Notes: generated by a model from the sequence alone, not told the origin. 51,646 bases of DNA from Alphaproteobacteria bacterium (GCA_016125405.1 WGLW01000007.1:1-51646), one strand, 5' to 3'. Shown: positions 1 through 8,535, counted from the stretch's first letter. Program-made: numbers and translations.

Positions 1-281
1 ATCATCGCGGGCATGACGCAAGCGCCTTCACAGTCATATCGGGGTCGGCTCCCCTCTTCGAACAAGCACTGGCTTGGCGGAGTGATGGCTGTGTGGGCCG
101 AGCTTGCGCCTCTCATCGCGATGACCTGCGGATGGGTCTTCAACTGCTTCCAGCGTGATTGGCACACGCCGGAGACGTACGACGATCCCTCCCCCGAGCC
201 ACGCAACCATCAGGAGATCACACCGGCGGCGCCACACCGCCCAGCTTCCAAACATACCTGCGCACGCCCTCGCGTCCGCAT

Positions 282-299
282 CCCCGGCGAAGGCCGGGG
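282..299. repeat. REP-like palindrome, CCCCGGC-GAAG-GCCGGGG
   Basis: A perfect 7-bp stem (282-288 with 293-299) closes a GAAG tetraloop. From memory, this core (CCCCGGC..GCCGGGG after a CATC/GCATC flank) is a very common intergenic palindrome in Caulobacterales and sphingomonads. The copy number in this genome cannot be seen from one window. Confidence 0.6.
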
Positions 300-336
300 T
301 CCAGTTCTCTCGGCCTCCAGCTCCTCCTTCAAAGGA

Positions 337-363
337 CTCATCCTGAGCCTGTCGAAGGATGAG
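337..363. repeat. REP-like palindrome of the CATCCT-GAGCCTGTCGA-AGGATG class
   Basis: An 8-bp inverted repeat (CTCATCCT at 337-344, AGGATGAG at 356-363) surrounds GAGCCTGTCGA. I recognise it as the abundant alphaproteobacterial repeat whose chance translations contain peptides such as LRQAQDE, LSLSKDE or PEPVEG; all three appear in overlapping frames here. It lies 38 bp from a second palindrome class. Confidence 0.65.
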
Positions 364-565
364 CCGCAGGCACCCCCGCCGCCAACCTAGGCCGCGGACC
401 CACACCGAAACTTGCGCTCCCCGGATCCCCCTCCGGCGGAGGCGCCGCCACGTGCGCAATCGGCCGCAGATGAAATCCCATCCATCTGCGCCCGGCGAAA
501 TCACGCAACTCTTTGAACCCGGGCTCCGAAAGGCCATCATGGCCGCCGGTTAGTCTGGTGGAGCC

Positions 566-1678
566 ATGTCCGCGCTGGAAGCCGACCTCAAGGCCAACGC
601 CCGCGCGCTCGGCTTCGACGCCGCGCGGATCGCCAGCGTGCGCGACACATGGGCCGCCGGCGACCGGCTCGCCGCGTTCGTCGCCGACGGCCGCCATGGC
701 GACATGGCCTGGATGGAAGACACCCTCGCCCGCCGCAGCCATCCCCAGGCGATGTGGCCCGAAGCCCGCTCCGCCATTGTCGTCGCGATGAACTACGGCC
801 CGCGGCGCGACCCGATGGAGCAGGTCGCCCGCCGCGAAGAGGCCACCATCTCCGTCTACGCGCAGAACGCCGATTATCACGACGTGATGAAGAAGCGGCT
901 GAAGCGTCTCGCCGGAGACTTCGCCCGCCGCAGCGGCGCGCAGGTCAAGGTCTTCGTCGATACCGCACCGCTGATGGAAAAGCCGCTGGCCCAACTCGCC
1001 GGCCTCGGCTGGCAGGGCAAGCACACCAACCTGGTCAGCCGCGATTTCGGCTCATGGCTCTTCCTTGGCGTCATGCTGACCGACGCGAAGCTAACGGCCG
1101 ATACCGAGGAAACCGACACCTGCGGCACCTGCCGCGCCTGCCTCGACATCTGCCCGACGCAGGCCTTCCCCGCGCCCTACCAGATCGACGCCCGGCGCTG
1201 CATTTCCTATCTCACCATCGAACACGCCGGCCCGATCCCGCGCGAGTTCCGCGCCGCCATCGGCAACCGCATCTATGGCTGCGACGACTGCCTCGCCGTC
1301 TGCCCGTGGAACAAGTTCGCCTCCGCCGCGCGCGACGCCGCGTTTCATTCCAGACCCGAACTGGTTGCGCCATTGCTGGAAGAATTGTCGCAGCTGGATG
1401 ACGCCGGCTTCCGGGAAATCTTCGCCGGAAGCCCGATTAAACGGATCGGACGGGACCGGTTTGTACGAAATGTGATGGTCGCAATTGGAAATTCGGGCGC
1501 GACCCGACTCGCATCCGCGTGTAAGGATCGACTCAGCGATGCCTCGCCTCTGGTGCGCGGCGCCGCAGTCTGGGCGCTGGGCGCTCTGTCGCCCGACAGC
1601 TTCATTGGCGAACGCACGTCCCGCCGGCCGGCGGAAAGCGACGCCAGCGTGTGTGAGGAGTGGGATGCTGGACCATAA
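566..1678 (+). CDS. queG: Epoxyqueuosine reductase QueG
   Basis: Cobalamin- and iron-sulfur-dependent enzyme for the last step of queuosine synthesis, reducing epoxyqueuosine to queuosine in tRNA. The 370-residue protein has the DUF1730-type N-terminal half, then two 4Fe-4S motifs: C186-GT-C189-RA-C192-LDI-C196-P and C239-DD-C242-LAV-C246-P. A short HEAT-like tail follows (residues about 300-350, containing LVRGAAVWALGAL). Length and cysteine spacing fit the family (about 350-390 residues). The ATG at 566 follows GGTGGAG. The 3' end overlaps mtgA by 14 bp, suggesting translational coupling. Cytoplasmic. The assignment is firm. Confidence 0.95.
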   Translation: MSALEADLKANARALGFDAARIASVRDTWAAGDRLAAFVADGRHGDMAWMEDTLARRSHPQAMWPEARSAIVVAMNYGPRRDPMEQVARREEATISVYAQNADYHDVMKKRLKRLAGDFARRSGAQVKVFVDTAPLMEKPLAQLAGLGWQGKHTNLVSRDFGSWLFLGVMLTDAKLTADTEETDTCGTCRACLDICPTQAFPAPYQIDARRCISYLTIEHAGPIPREFRAAIGNRIYGCDDCLAVCPWNKFASAARDAAFHSRPELVAPLLEELSQLDDAGFREIFAGSPIKRIGRDRFVRNVMVAIGNSGATRLASACKDRLSDASPLVRGAAVWALGALSPDSFIGERTSRRPAESDASVCEEWDAGP

Positions 1679-2543
1679 GTCCGATGGGCCCCCCGGTTAC
1701 GACGACAGCGATGTCGAGGACGCCCTGTTCCACGACGCGCCGGCTGAGGAGACGCCCCCGGAAAGCGCAAGTTCAGGCGGCAGCGGCGGCGCGCTGGGCC
1801 GGTTCCGCGCGGGCGTGCGCGCCATGCCCGGCGGCGAAGGATATGGAAAGCCGGTCTGGCGCCGCGTCCTGGTGTTCCTCGTCAAATGGTCCGCGATCCT
1901 CGCCGCCGCCTTTCTCGTCCTCAGCTCGCTTGCCGTCTTCGTTGTCGGCTGGACCGGACCGCCGCCTACCTTCAACATGGCGCAGAAAGCCATGTCCGGC
2001 GTCGAGGTCCGCAAGACCTGGGTTCCGCTGAAGGACATCTCGGGCAACCTCGTGCGCGCCGTCATCTCGTCCGAGGACACGCGCTTCTGCGAACATCACG
2101 GCTTCGATTTCGAGGAAATCCAGAACGCCATGGATGAGGCGCAGGCTGGCGGCCGCGTGCGCGGCGCATCAACGATCTCCCAGCAGACGGCGAAGAACGT
2201 CTTCCTGTTCAACGGCGGCGGCTGGGTCCGCAAGGGCTTTGAAACCTGGTTCACCTTCCTGATCGAGAAGATGTGGTCCAAGGCGCGGATCATGGAGATC
2301 TATCTCAACGTCGCCGAATGGGGCGATGGGTACTACGGCGCCGAGGCGGCCGCGCAGGCCCGCTTCAAGGTGTCCGCGAAGGATCTCTCATCCCGTCAGG
2401 CCGCGCTCCTCGCAGCCGTCCTGCCGAGCCCGAACCGCTGGAAGGTCACGGGCAATTACGCCCAGCAGCGCGCCGGCAAGATCCAGACGGTGATGGGCGT
2501 CGTCCGCCGCGACGCACTCGACCGGTGCGCCATCGGCCGCTAG
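1665..2543 (+). CDS. mtgA: Monofunctional biosynthetic peptidoglycan transglycosylase MtgA
   Basis: GT51 enzyme that polymerises lipid II into glycan strands at the outer face of the inner membrane. The 292-residue protein has an acidic/glycine-rich cytoplasmic tail (about 1-60), one membrane segment (about 65-90) and the GT51 domain. Family motifs are visible: SSEDTRFCEHHG with catalytic-type E137, GASTISQQTAKN, and RIMEIYLNVAEWG. No transpeptidase domain follows, so this is the monofunctional form. The frame stays open upstream to 1485, but the ATG at 1665 has GAGGAG seven bases before it and gives the normal length; it lies inside the queG 3' end. Confidence 0.93.
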   Translation: MLDHKSDGPPGYDDSDVEDALFHDAPAEETPPESASSGGSGGALGRFRAGVRAMPGGEGYGKPVWRRVLVFLVKWSAILAAAFLVLSSLAVFVVGWTGPPPTFNMAQKAMSGVEVRKTWVPLKDISGNLVRAVISSEDTRFCEHHGFDFEEIQNAMDEAQAGGRVRGASTISQQTAKNVFLFNGGGWVRKGFETWFTFLIEKMWSKARIMEIYLNVAEWGDGYYGAEAAAQARFKVSAKDLSSRQAALLAAVLPSPNRWKVTGNYAQQRAGKIQTVMGVVRRDALDRCAIGR

Positions 2544-2551
2544 AGCCGGAT

Positions 2552-2590
2552 CGACATGATCGGACTCGCGTGGCGATACCGATCATGTCG
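2552..2590. terminator. Inverted repeat between the convergent mtgA and TPR genes
   Basis: A perfect 12-bp inverted repeat (CGACATGATCGG at 2552-2563, CCGATCATGTCG at 2579-2590) with a 15-bp loop sits between converging genes. There is no strong T-tract on either side. It is probably a bidirectional transcript-end hairpin, but a dispersed repeat cannot be excluded; the flanks carry CTAGAG on both sides (about 2541 and 2615). Confidence 0.5.
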
Positions 2591-2614
2591 GAAATCCGTC
2601 TCTAATCGAAAAAT

Positions 2615-3280
2615 CTAGAGCGCTGGATCGTCCGGCAGGCCCTTCTTGCGCCGCGCCTCGACGATACGGCCGCGCATCACCGCCGTGGGCACGTCGTGCG
2701 GCAGAAGCTTCCGCGCCTGCTTGATATCGCCTGCCGCCTCATCCAGCCGTCCGGCGCCGAGCTTTGCTTGCGCGCGCAGCCGGTAGGTCTCGCCGTCGCC
2801 GGGCGACAGTTTCATCGCCTGGTCGAGTTCCGATTGCGCGTCGGGCCACTTTTCCATCATCAGGAAGGCGCGGGCGCGATCCTTGTGCAGGTCCGCGTCG
2901 TCCGGCTTCAGCTTGATCGCATTCGCCAGCGTGACCACCGCAGCGTCCGGCGCGCCGGCGACCAGCCAGGCGTTGCCCGCCTGCGCCAGATAGATCTCAC
3001 GCTGTTCCAGGCTGCCGCCTTCCTTGGAATTGGCCAGCGTCTCCAGCCGCGCGGCTCCCTCGCCGGCCTGCCCGAGCGCGATTAGCGCCATCGCCGTGCA
3101 CTGCTGGGCGGGCGCGCTCTTGCCCTCGTAGAGCCACTTGATCCCGTCCTCGTAGGCGTCCTCGGGATCCTTGCCGATCTTCTCGACGCAGGCGTTGAGC
3201 CGCGCGGCCTCCGCCGTCGCGGCCGAATTGGCCTGGCCGAGCAGAAAGGGAGCGAGCAGCGAGACAGCGAGGGTGATCAT
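2615..3280 (-). CDS. Exported tetratricopeptide-repeat protein
   Basis: A 221-residue protein with an N-terminal hydrophobic export segment (MITLAVSLLAPFLLGQA, about 1-20) followed by TPR-like helix pairs across about 60-200. Segments such as PDDADLHKDRARAFLMMEKW, DAQSELDQAMKLSPGD and ETYRLRAQAKLGAGRLDEA show the TPR pattern. Such proteins are usually scaffolds; no enzymatic domain is seen, and the partner is unknown. The frame continues upstream to 3469, but the ATG at 3280 has a GGAG signal, creates the signal sequence and avoids overlap with the divergent SDR gene at 3406. Confidence 0.8.
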   Translation of the reverse strand: MITLAVSLLAPFLLGQANSAATAEAARLNACVEKIGKDPEDAYEDGIKWLYEGKSAPAQQCTAMALIALGQAGEGAARLETLANSKEGGSLEQREIYLAQAGNAWLVAGAPDAAVVTLANAIKLKPDDADLHKDRARAFLMMEKWPDAQSELDQAMKLSPGDGETYRLRAQAKLGAGRLDEAAGDIKQARKLLPHDVPTAVMRGRIVEARRKKGLPDDPAL

Positions 3281-3405
3281 GGTCTTCCTGCTCCCGCGCA
3301 AATGCGTCGAATCCTTGGCGCCAGCCGAGGTTTCCGCGGCAGGCCCTTGGCGCGCAGGCGCGTGATAGCCTATCGGCAGGGAAACCGGGCCGCGACAGGA
3401 CGCGC

Positions 3406-4245
3406 ATGACCCCAAATCGCCTTCTCGCCTTCGGCTGCGGCTATGTCGCGACCGCCCTGGCCCACTCATTGGCCGGGCGCGACGTCCCGTCGACCGGAAC
3501 GGCGCGCACCGCCGGGGCCGCCGAAGCCCTGGCGCGTCAGGGGATCGATCCTGTCATCTGGCCGGGCGATCCGTTTGCGCCGCCGCCCGGATCAGCCTGG
3601 CTGATCTCGGTTCCGCCAGACGAAGACGGCTGCCCGGTCTGTCGCAGCTTCGGATCGAACGCAGAGCAGGCGTCGTGGATTGGTTACCTCTCGACTACAG
3701 GCGTCTATGGCGATCTCGATGGCGGTTGGGCCTTCGAGGAAACCCCACGCAACCCGCTGAGCCGCGAAGCCGTCAACCGCGCCCGCGCCGAAGACCAGTG
3801 GCTAGCGGCCGGCGCGCAGGTGTTCCGGCTTCCCGGCATCTACGGCCCCGGGCGCTCGCAACTCGACCGCGTGCGCCAGCCGGGCGCCCGGCGGATCATC
3901 AAGCCCGGCCAGGTGTTCTCAAGGGCGCATCGGGACGACATCGCCGCCGCGCTTGAGGCGTCCATCGCGCGGCCTGATCCTGGCCGCATCTACAACATCT
4001 GCGACGACGAACCGGCGCCCGCCGACGAGGTGCTCGCTTACGCCGCCCGGCTTCTCGGCCTCGATCCGCCGCCCGCCGTCGCCTTCGAGGAGGCCGGCCT
4101 TTCGCCAGCCGCGCAGCGCTTCTACGCGGAGTGCAAGCGCGTCTCCAACGCCCGCGCCAAGGCGCAACTTGGCTGGACGCCGCGCTTTCCCACCTATCGC
4201 GAAGGTCTCGCCGCGATCCGTCAGGCGGAAACCGCATCCACCTGA
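3406..4245 (+). CDS. YeeZ-like SDR family NAD(P)-binding protein
   Basis: A 279-residue extended-SDR-like protein. Residues 5-16 (LLAFGCGYVATA) form the glycine-rich dinucleotide-binding turn in its GCGYVA variant. STTGVYGDLDGGW (about residues 100-115) is the region carrying the YGD motif of YeeZ-type proteins, and FRLPGIYGPGRS and IYNICDDEPAP are typical epimerase/SDR blocks. The classical YxxxK pair is not evident, as in other YeeZ-like proteins, so the reaction is unknown. The ATG at 3406 follows AGGA. The 3' end overlaps the converging hydrolase gene by 25 bp. Confidence 0.8.
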   Translation: MTPNRLLAFGCGYVATALAHSLAGRDVPSTGTARTAGAAEALARQGIDPVIWPGDPFAPPPGSAWLISVPPDEDGCPVCRSFGSNAEQASWIGYLSTTGVYGDLDGGWAFEETPRNPLSREAVNRARAEDQWLAAGAQVFRLPGIYGPGRSQLDRVRQPGARRIIKPGQVFSRAHRDDIAAALEASIARPDPGRIYNICDDEPAPADEVLAYAARLLGLDPPPAVAFEEAGLSPAAQRFYAECKRVSNARAKAQLGWTPRFPTYREGLAAIRQAETAST

Positions 4246-4997
4246 TCGGCCAGCGCCAGCGCTGAGCGGATCATCAGCGCAATATCCTGCGGCCGCGACA
4301 GCCGATGGTCGCCGTCCTTGACCAGCGTGAACGTCACCGCCTCGCCCGCAATGCGCTCGACGAGTTGCCGGGCGTAGCTCCATGGCACGTCTTCGTCGCG
4401 CCGCCCCTGAAGGATGGCGACCGGAATATCGAGGGCGATCGGACGGTCCATGATCTGCCAGTCGCGCCCCTCTTCGATCAGGCGGCGGGTGATCGGATAG
4501 CCTCCGGGATCGTAGGGCGAGGGCCGCGTCCATGCGCCCGCTTCCATGATCTGTTTCCTGACGGTCTCGTCGAAACCGGCCCACATCAGGCGTTCGGTGA
4601 AATCGGGCGCGGGCGCCAGCAACAGCAATCCCTTCACCCGCAGCGGACGGGCCAGCGCCGCAAGCAGCGCCATCCAGCCGCCCATGGACGAGCCGGCCAG
4701 CACCAGCGGTCCATCCGTCAGCTCATCGATCACCGAGAGGGCGTCGCTGCGCCAGCGCCCGACCGTGCCTTCCGCAAACGCCCCCTCGCTCTCGCCATGG
4801 CCGAAATAGTCGAAGCGCACGAAGGCCCGACCCGCGCTCGCCGCGGCGGCGTGCAGGCTGGACGCCTTCTCCCCCGCCATGTCGGAATGAAAGCCGCCGA
4901 GCCAGACGACCCCCGCGCGCCCCGGCTCGCCCGACGTGCGCCGGTAAGCGATGCGCGCGCCTTCGTGCTGGAAGAACTCTGACTTGTCGAACGGCAT
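4221..4997 (-). CDS. Alpha/beta hydrolase, ABHD10-like
   Basis: A 258-residue single-domain alpha/beta hydrolase without an export signal, so cytoplasmic. The nucleophile elbow is GSSMGG; the likely triad is completed by Asp in GRRDEDVPW and His in KDGDHRLS. GGFHSDMAGEKA and FDYFGHGES are typical of ABHD10/short carboxylesterase-type enzymes that act on acyl esters or thioesters. The true substrate is unknown. The ATG at 4997 gives the domain start; a longer frame to 5195 would overlap the divergent glycosyltransferase and adds no domain. Confidence 0.82.
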   Translation of the reverse strand: MPFDKSEFFQHEGARIAYRRTSGEPGRAGVVWLGGFHSDMAGEKASSLHAAAASAGRAFVRFDYFGHGESEGAFAEGTVGRWRSDALSVIDELTDGPLVLAGSSMGGWMALLAALARPLRVKGLLLLAPAPDFTERLMWAGFDETVRKQIMEAGAWTRPSPYDPGGYPITRRLIEEGRDWQIMDRPIALDIPVAILQGRRDEDVPWSYARQLVERIAGEAVTFTLVKDGDHRLSRPQDIALMIRSALALADQVDAVSA

Positions 4998-5086
4998 GCG
5001 ATTTTCCAACTGTTCCAAACCTGAACGTTTTGACGCTGGCTGAAAAGCGATTATCGCTCGCGGCGGCAACCTTGCTGCGGGGACGA

Positions 5087-6250
5087 ATGTCGCTTTCCGG
5101 ACGCACCATCCTTCAGGTGATACCTGATCTCGGCGCCGGCGGGGCCGAGCGCACCACCATAGAGATCGCCGAAGCCCTGACCGCCGAAGGCGCAACTGCG
5201 CTCGTGGTCAGCCGCGGCGGCCGGCTGGAGCGCGACCTCGCGAGGGCCGGCGGCGAACTGATCCGGATGGAAAACGCCGGCGCCAAGTCGCCACTCGCCC
5301 TCGCCGCGAACGCCAATGCGCTCGTGCGGATCGTCCGGCAACGCAAGGTGGACCTGATCCACGCCCGTTCCCGGGCGCCGGCCTGGACTGCGCTTTGGGC
5401 CGCGCGCCGCACCAAGCGGCCGTTCGTCACCACCTATCACGGCATCTACAACCGCAAGTCGGGCATGAAGCGGCTCTACAATTCCGTCATGGCGCGCGGC
5501 GACGTGGTGATCGCCAACTCCGAGTTCACCGCGGCCCACGTCCGCGCCGAACACCCGTTCGCTGCGGATCGGGTCGTGGCGATCCCGCGCGGCGTCGACA
5601 TTGCGAGATTTTCACCCGAGGCGGTCTCCGACGAGCGGCGCCGCGACCTCGCCTCGCTCTGGAAACTGGACAAGGAGGCCGGGGGCGTCCTGATCCTTCT
5701 TCCCGCGCGCCTTACAGGATGGAAAGGCCAGCGGGACGCCATTGCGGCGGCCGCTTTGCTGAATGCACGCGGCGTCAAGGGCTGGCGCATGGTGTTCGCG
5801 GGGGATGCGCAGGGCCGCGAATCCTACGAGCAGGGACTGAGAGAGCAGGTGCTCGGACAAGACCTGCAGGACAGAATCTCGATCGTGGGGCATTGTTCCG
5901 ACATGCCAGCCGCCTTCGCCCTGGCCGATATTGTGATCGCGCCCTCGCGCGAGCCGGAGGCGTTCGGCCGGGTTGCGGCCGAAGCCGGCGCGATGGCCCG
6001 CCCGGTGGTCGGCTCCGATATTGGCGGCCAGCGCGAGGTCATCGTTCAGGGCGAGACCGGCCTGCTGGTGAACCCCGGCCACGTCAATGCGCTCGCCGAG
6101 GCCATTTCAAGCCTGCTGGACCGGGGCGCGGAAGGCCGCGCCGCGCTGGGGGCCGCTGCGCAGCTACGCGTACGGGAGAAATTTACCACATCAGCCCTTC
6201 AGCGGGCGACGCTGGCCGTTTATGACAGGCTGATCGGTCAGACAGCATGA
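5087..6250 (+). CDS. Glycosyltransferase family 4
   Basis: A 387-residue GT-B glycosyltransferase. The N-terminal half has QVIPDLGAGGAERTTIEIA and HARSRAPAWTALWAARR; the C-terminal half has IPRGVDIARFSP, ARLTGWKGQ, and the sugar-nucleotide binding stretch EAFGRVAAEAGAMARPVV with GETGLLV. It probably adds a sugar to an envelope glycolipid such as LPS core on the cytoplasmic face of the inner membrane; donor and acceptor cannot be read. An ATG at 5030 is also in frame, but the one at 5087 follows GGGGA and starts the conserved region. It shares ATGA with the next gene at 6247-6250, so the two are translationally coupled. Confidence 0.87.
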   Translation: MSLSGRTILQVIPDLGAGGAERTTIEIAEALTAEGATALVVSRGGRLERDLARAGGELIRMENAGAKSPLALAANANALVRIVRQRKVDLIHARSRAPAWTALWAARRTKRPFVTTYHGIYNRKSGMKRLYNSVMARGDVVIANSEFTAAHVRAEHPFAADRVVAIPRGVDIARFSPEAVSDERRRDLASLWKLDKEAGGVLILLPARLTGWKGQRDAIAAAALLNARGVKGWRMVFAGDAQGRESYEQGLREQVLGQDLQDRISIVGHCSDMPAAFALADIVIAPSREPEAFGRVAAEAGAMARPVVGSDIGGQREVIVQGETGLLVNPGHVNALAEAISSLLDRGAEGRAALGAAAQLRVREKFTTSALQRATLAVYDRLIGQTA

Positions 6251-7509
6251 ATGATTTGAACGCTTTTACACCGCCTCCCAACCCGGGCGACACGCTGCGG
6301 CGCGTCCTCGTGATCAAGCTGGGCGCCATGGGCGACTTCATGCAGGCGTTAGGGGCGATGCGCGTCGTCCGGGCGACACACCCATCCGCACGCATCACGC
6401 TCCTCACCACCGAACCCTTCGCCGCCTTCGCCAAGGCGTGTCCGTATTTCGACATCGTCGAATCCGATGGCCGCCCGCGCGACCTGAAGGGCCGGTCAGA
6501 CCTGATCCGCCGCCTCCGCGCGGCGAACTACGACATGGTCTACGACTTTCAGAACAATGACCGCACGGCGCAGTATTTTGCCGGGCTGTCGGGGAAGAAG
6601 CCGCTCTGGTCGGGCGCCGCCAACGGGGCGTCGCACCAGCACCGGAATCCCAACCGCGCAGCCATGCACAACTTTGACCGTCTGGCCGAACAGCTGCGCC
6701 ATGCCGGCCTAGAGCCCAAGCCGCCGGGCGACCCGTCCGGCTGGATCGAGGGCCAGGACATCCTGCCCCATCTCGACTGGATCCGCCCGGCGTTCCGCGA
6801 CCCGCCCCGCTTCCAGCCGGAATTCTTCAACCTGCACGGCCCCTACATGCTGCTGATCCCGGGGTCGTCTGCGGACCACCCCGAAAAGCGCTGGCCGCTC
6901 GAGCGTTTCATCAAGCTGGCCAAGTGGTTTGCCGACATGGGCGTGACGCCCGTCGTCGTCGGCGCCAAGGCCGAAGGGGATATCGGCACCACCATCATCA
7001 AGGCGGAGCAGCGCGCCAAGAACATCATCGGCCGCACCGACCTGCTGCAACTCGCGACGCTCTCCGAGCGGGCGGTGCTGGCGATCGGCGGCGATACCGG
7101 CCCAATGCACCTGGCCGCGGCGGCCCGGACGCCCGGCGTCTGCCTGTTCGCCCAGCAATGGACCGAATCCCAGGAAAAGGAGCTGACGTCGGTCTGGAAC
7201 CCGCAAACCCGGCTTGGCCGCGCGGCGCCCCGGGGCGGGCCGATGATGATCCTCTACGCCGATACCGTCGACCAGATTGGCGTACGGGACGTCCAGCAGG
7301 CGGTTGTCATGCTTGGCGTGCTCCCCCAGGCCACGGTCCCACCTCTCCCGGCGCCGGAACCCGAGACGCAAACCGATGCAGCGACGCCAGCCGATCCTGA
7401 GGCGCCTGGCGAAGAAGCGCCCGGCCAAACATCCGTCCAGGCGACCGGCCAGACGCCCGACCTCGGCCCCAGCCGGGCGACGGACCTCACCGGAACAACA
7501 GATTCTTGA
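6247..7509 (+). CDS. Glycosyltransferase family 9 (heptosyltransferase-like)
   Basis: A 420-residue GT9 protein. KLGAMGDFMQALGAMR near the N-terminus and GGDTGPMHLAAAARTPGVCLF around residue 280 are the hallmark WaaC/WaaF/RfaQ-type motifs. The likely role is transfer of a heptose or related sugar to LPS core, using an ADP-activated donor. A long Pro/Ala/Thr-rich tail (about 360-420) has no family equivalent and looks disordered. It overlaps the upstream GT4 gene by four bases, so the two probably work on the same glycan. infC begins 60 bp downstream. Confidence 0.87.
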   Translation: MNDLNAFTPPPNPGDTLRRVLVIKLGAMGDFMQALGAMRVVRATHPSARITLLTTEPFAAFAKACPYFDIVESDGRPRDLKGRSDLIRRLRAANYDMVYDFQNNDRTAQYFAGLSGKKPLWSGAANGASHQHRNPNRAAMHNFDRLAEQLRHAGLEPKPPGDPSGWIEGQDILPHLDWIRPAFRDPPRFQPEFFNLHGPYMLLIPGSSADHPEKRWPLERFIKLAKWFADMGVTPVVVGAKAEGDIGTTIIKAEQRAKNIIGRTDLLQLATLSERAVLAIGGDTGPMHLAAAARTPGVCLFAQQWTESQEKELTSVWNPQTRLGRAAPRGGPMMILYADTVDQIGVRDVQQAVVMLGVLPQATVPPLPAPEPETQTDAATPADPEAPGEEAPGQTSVQATGQTPDLGPSRATDLTGTTDS

Positions 7510-7558
7510 ACAATTCCGCAGCTGCGGGCATACTCCCGCGCCTGCATTCAACTGACAT

Positions 7559-7572
7559 GGAGACCGGTCATA
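7559..7572 (+). promoter_or_regulatory. infC ribosome-binding site and ATA start codon
   Basis: GGAGA at 7559-7563 is followed six bases later by ATA at 7570-7572, in frame with the IF3 N-terminus. The next in-frame ATG is at 7687, inside the conserved N-domain. Only ATT at 7546 is another near-cognate choice, and it lacks a Shine-Dalgarno sequence. Rare infC start codons (AUU in E. coli) are the known basis of IF3 autoregulation, so a similar feedback is inferred. Confidence 0.75.
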
Positions 7573-8109
7573 GCTCGTCGACCCCAGGCGGCCCCCCCGC
7601 CCAAGAAAGAAGGCCCGCAGATCAACGAGGACATCCGCGCGCCACGCGTCCTTCTCATTGACGAGAAAGGCGAGAAACAGGGCGAAATGCCTGTCGAGGC
7701 CGCTCTCGACGCCGCCAGGGAAGCCGGGCTCGACCTGGTCATGGTGGCGCCCGACAATGACCCGCCCGTCGTCAAGATTTCCGACTATGGAAAGCAGCGC
7801 TTCGCCGAACAGAAGAAGCGCGCCGAAGCCCGCAAGAAGCAGAAGTCGGCCGATCTCAAGGAGATCAAGATGCGGCCGAACATCGACGTTCACGACTACC
7901 AGGTGAAGGGCAAGGCGATCCGCCGCTTCTTCGAGGAAGGCGACAAGGTGAAGATCACCATGCGCTTCCGCGGCCGGGAAATGGCCCACCAGCACCTCGG
8001 CATGGAATTGCTGGCCAAGGTGCGTGAGGAGTTCGCTGACGTCTCGAAGGTGGAATCCGAGCCCAAGCTCGAAGGCCGCCAGATGGTCATGGTGCTCTCG
8101 CCGCGCTGA
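7570..8109 (+). CDS. infC: Translation initiation factor IF-3 (ATA start)
   Basis: IF3 binds the 30S subunit, prevents premature 50S joining and proofreads the start codon. Read from ATA at 7570 the protein has 179 residues, normal for IF3 (about 170-180): a basic/proline-rich leader, [15 protein letters not shown], the N-domain, the linker rich in [12 protein letters not shown], and the C-domain with [37 protein letters not shown] and [12 protein letters not shown]. Starting at the first ATG (7687) would remove about 39 conserved residues. The gene follows GT9 by 60 bp; unusually, two unrelated genes separate it from rpmI-rplT. Confidence 0.93.
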   Translation: MARRPQAAPPPKKEGPQINEDIRAPRVLLIDEKGEKQGEMPVEAALDAAREAGLDLVMVAPDNDPPVVKISDYGKQRFAEQKKRAEARKKQKSADLKEIKMRPNIDVHDYQVKGKAIRRFFEEGDKVKITMRFRGREMAHQHLGMELLAKVREEFADVSKVESEPKLEGRQMVMVLSPR

Positions 8110-8166
8110 TTGCCCGGATGGACGTGCGGCGCTTGCTGGCTGTGGACGGTGGTCTAGATCAGACGA

Positions 8167-8535
8167 ATGAACCGGTTCCTGACCTTCGTCGTTGTCCTGA
8201 CGCTTGCGGCCTGCTCGCGCTCGCCCGACCTGGCGGGGCCTTCCCCCGATCCCACCCCGCCGGGCGAGGAGGTCATTTCGACTGAAAGCGCCCTTTCAAC
8301 CCCGGAGCGGCGCGCGCCGCATGAAGGGTCCGTTCAATCGGACGAGGATAGCTGCAACAAGGCGGCGTATGTTTCGATCATCGGCAAGAGTGAGAAGGAC
8401 CCGATGGTCCCTCCCGCCAGCGCACTCGTCCGTCACATTCACCCTGGCGACCAGGTGACGATGGACTACCGGTCCGACCGTCTCGACATCGACATTGACG
8501 ACAAGGGCGTGATCACGGGCCTGCGCTGCGGCTGA
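8167..8535 (+). CDS. I78-family peptidase-inhibitor lipoprotein
   Basis: A 122-residue predicted lipoprotein. The signal peptide ends in a lipobox (LTLAAC, Cys about residue 16), then comes a Pro/Ser/Glu-rich linker (about 18-60). The C-terminal half matches the I78 pattern: a Cys in DSCNKAAYVSIIGKS, VRHIHPGDQVTMDYRSDRL, and DIDDKGVITGLRCG, with the two cysteines probably disulfide-bonded. I78 proteins inhibit secreted serine peptidases. The inhibitor assignment is by motif only and the target is unknown. The gene lies between infC and rpmI and is functionally out of place. Confidence 0.75.
   Translation: MNRFLTFVVVLTLAACSRSPDLAGPSPDPTPPGEEVISTESALSTPERRAPHEGSVQSDEDSCNKAAYVSIIGKSEKDPMVPPASALVRHIHPGDQVTMDYRSDRLDIDIDDKGVITGLRCG

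Larger units (their letters stand above)
1..565. other. Left-end region without a supported gene
   Basis: I see no credible coding gene here. Open frames exist on both strands, for example about 34-540 on the minus strand, but their translations are arginine/proline-rich and run straight through two intergenic palindromes (282-299 and 337-363), as expected of chance frames in GC-rich DNA. No recognisable domain, signal peptide or RNA gene was found. The region ends with the ribosome-binding site of queG (GGTGGAG just before 566). Confidence 0.6.

Noticed and set aside
34-540. 168-codon minus-strand frame in the gene-free left end
   Set aside because: The translation passes through both REP-like palindromes (LRQAQDE) and has no recognisable fold or ribosome-binding site.
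338-1024. 228-codon minus-strand frame over the queG 5' end
   Set aside because: It crosses an intergenic palindrome (ending in HPSTGSG, a repeat translation) and opposes the certain queG gene.
7557-7559. ATG at 7557 as the infC start
   Set aside because: It is out of frame with the IF3 body and its frame closes after a short nonsense peptide. It would need an indel in the C-run near 7591, which is possible as a sequencing error but not required because the in-frame ATA has a good ribosome-binding site.
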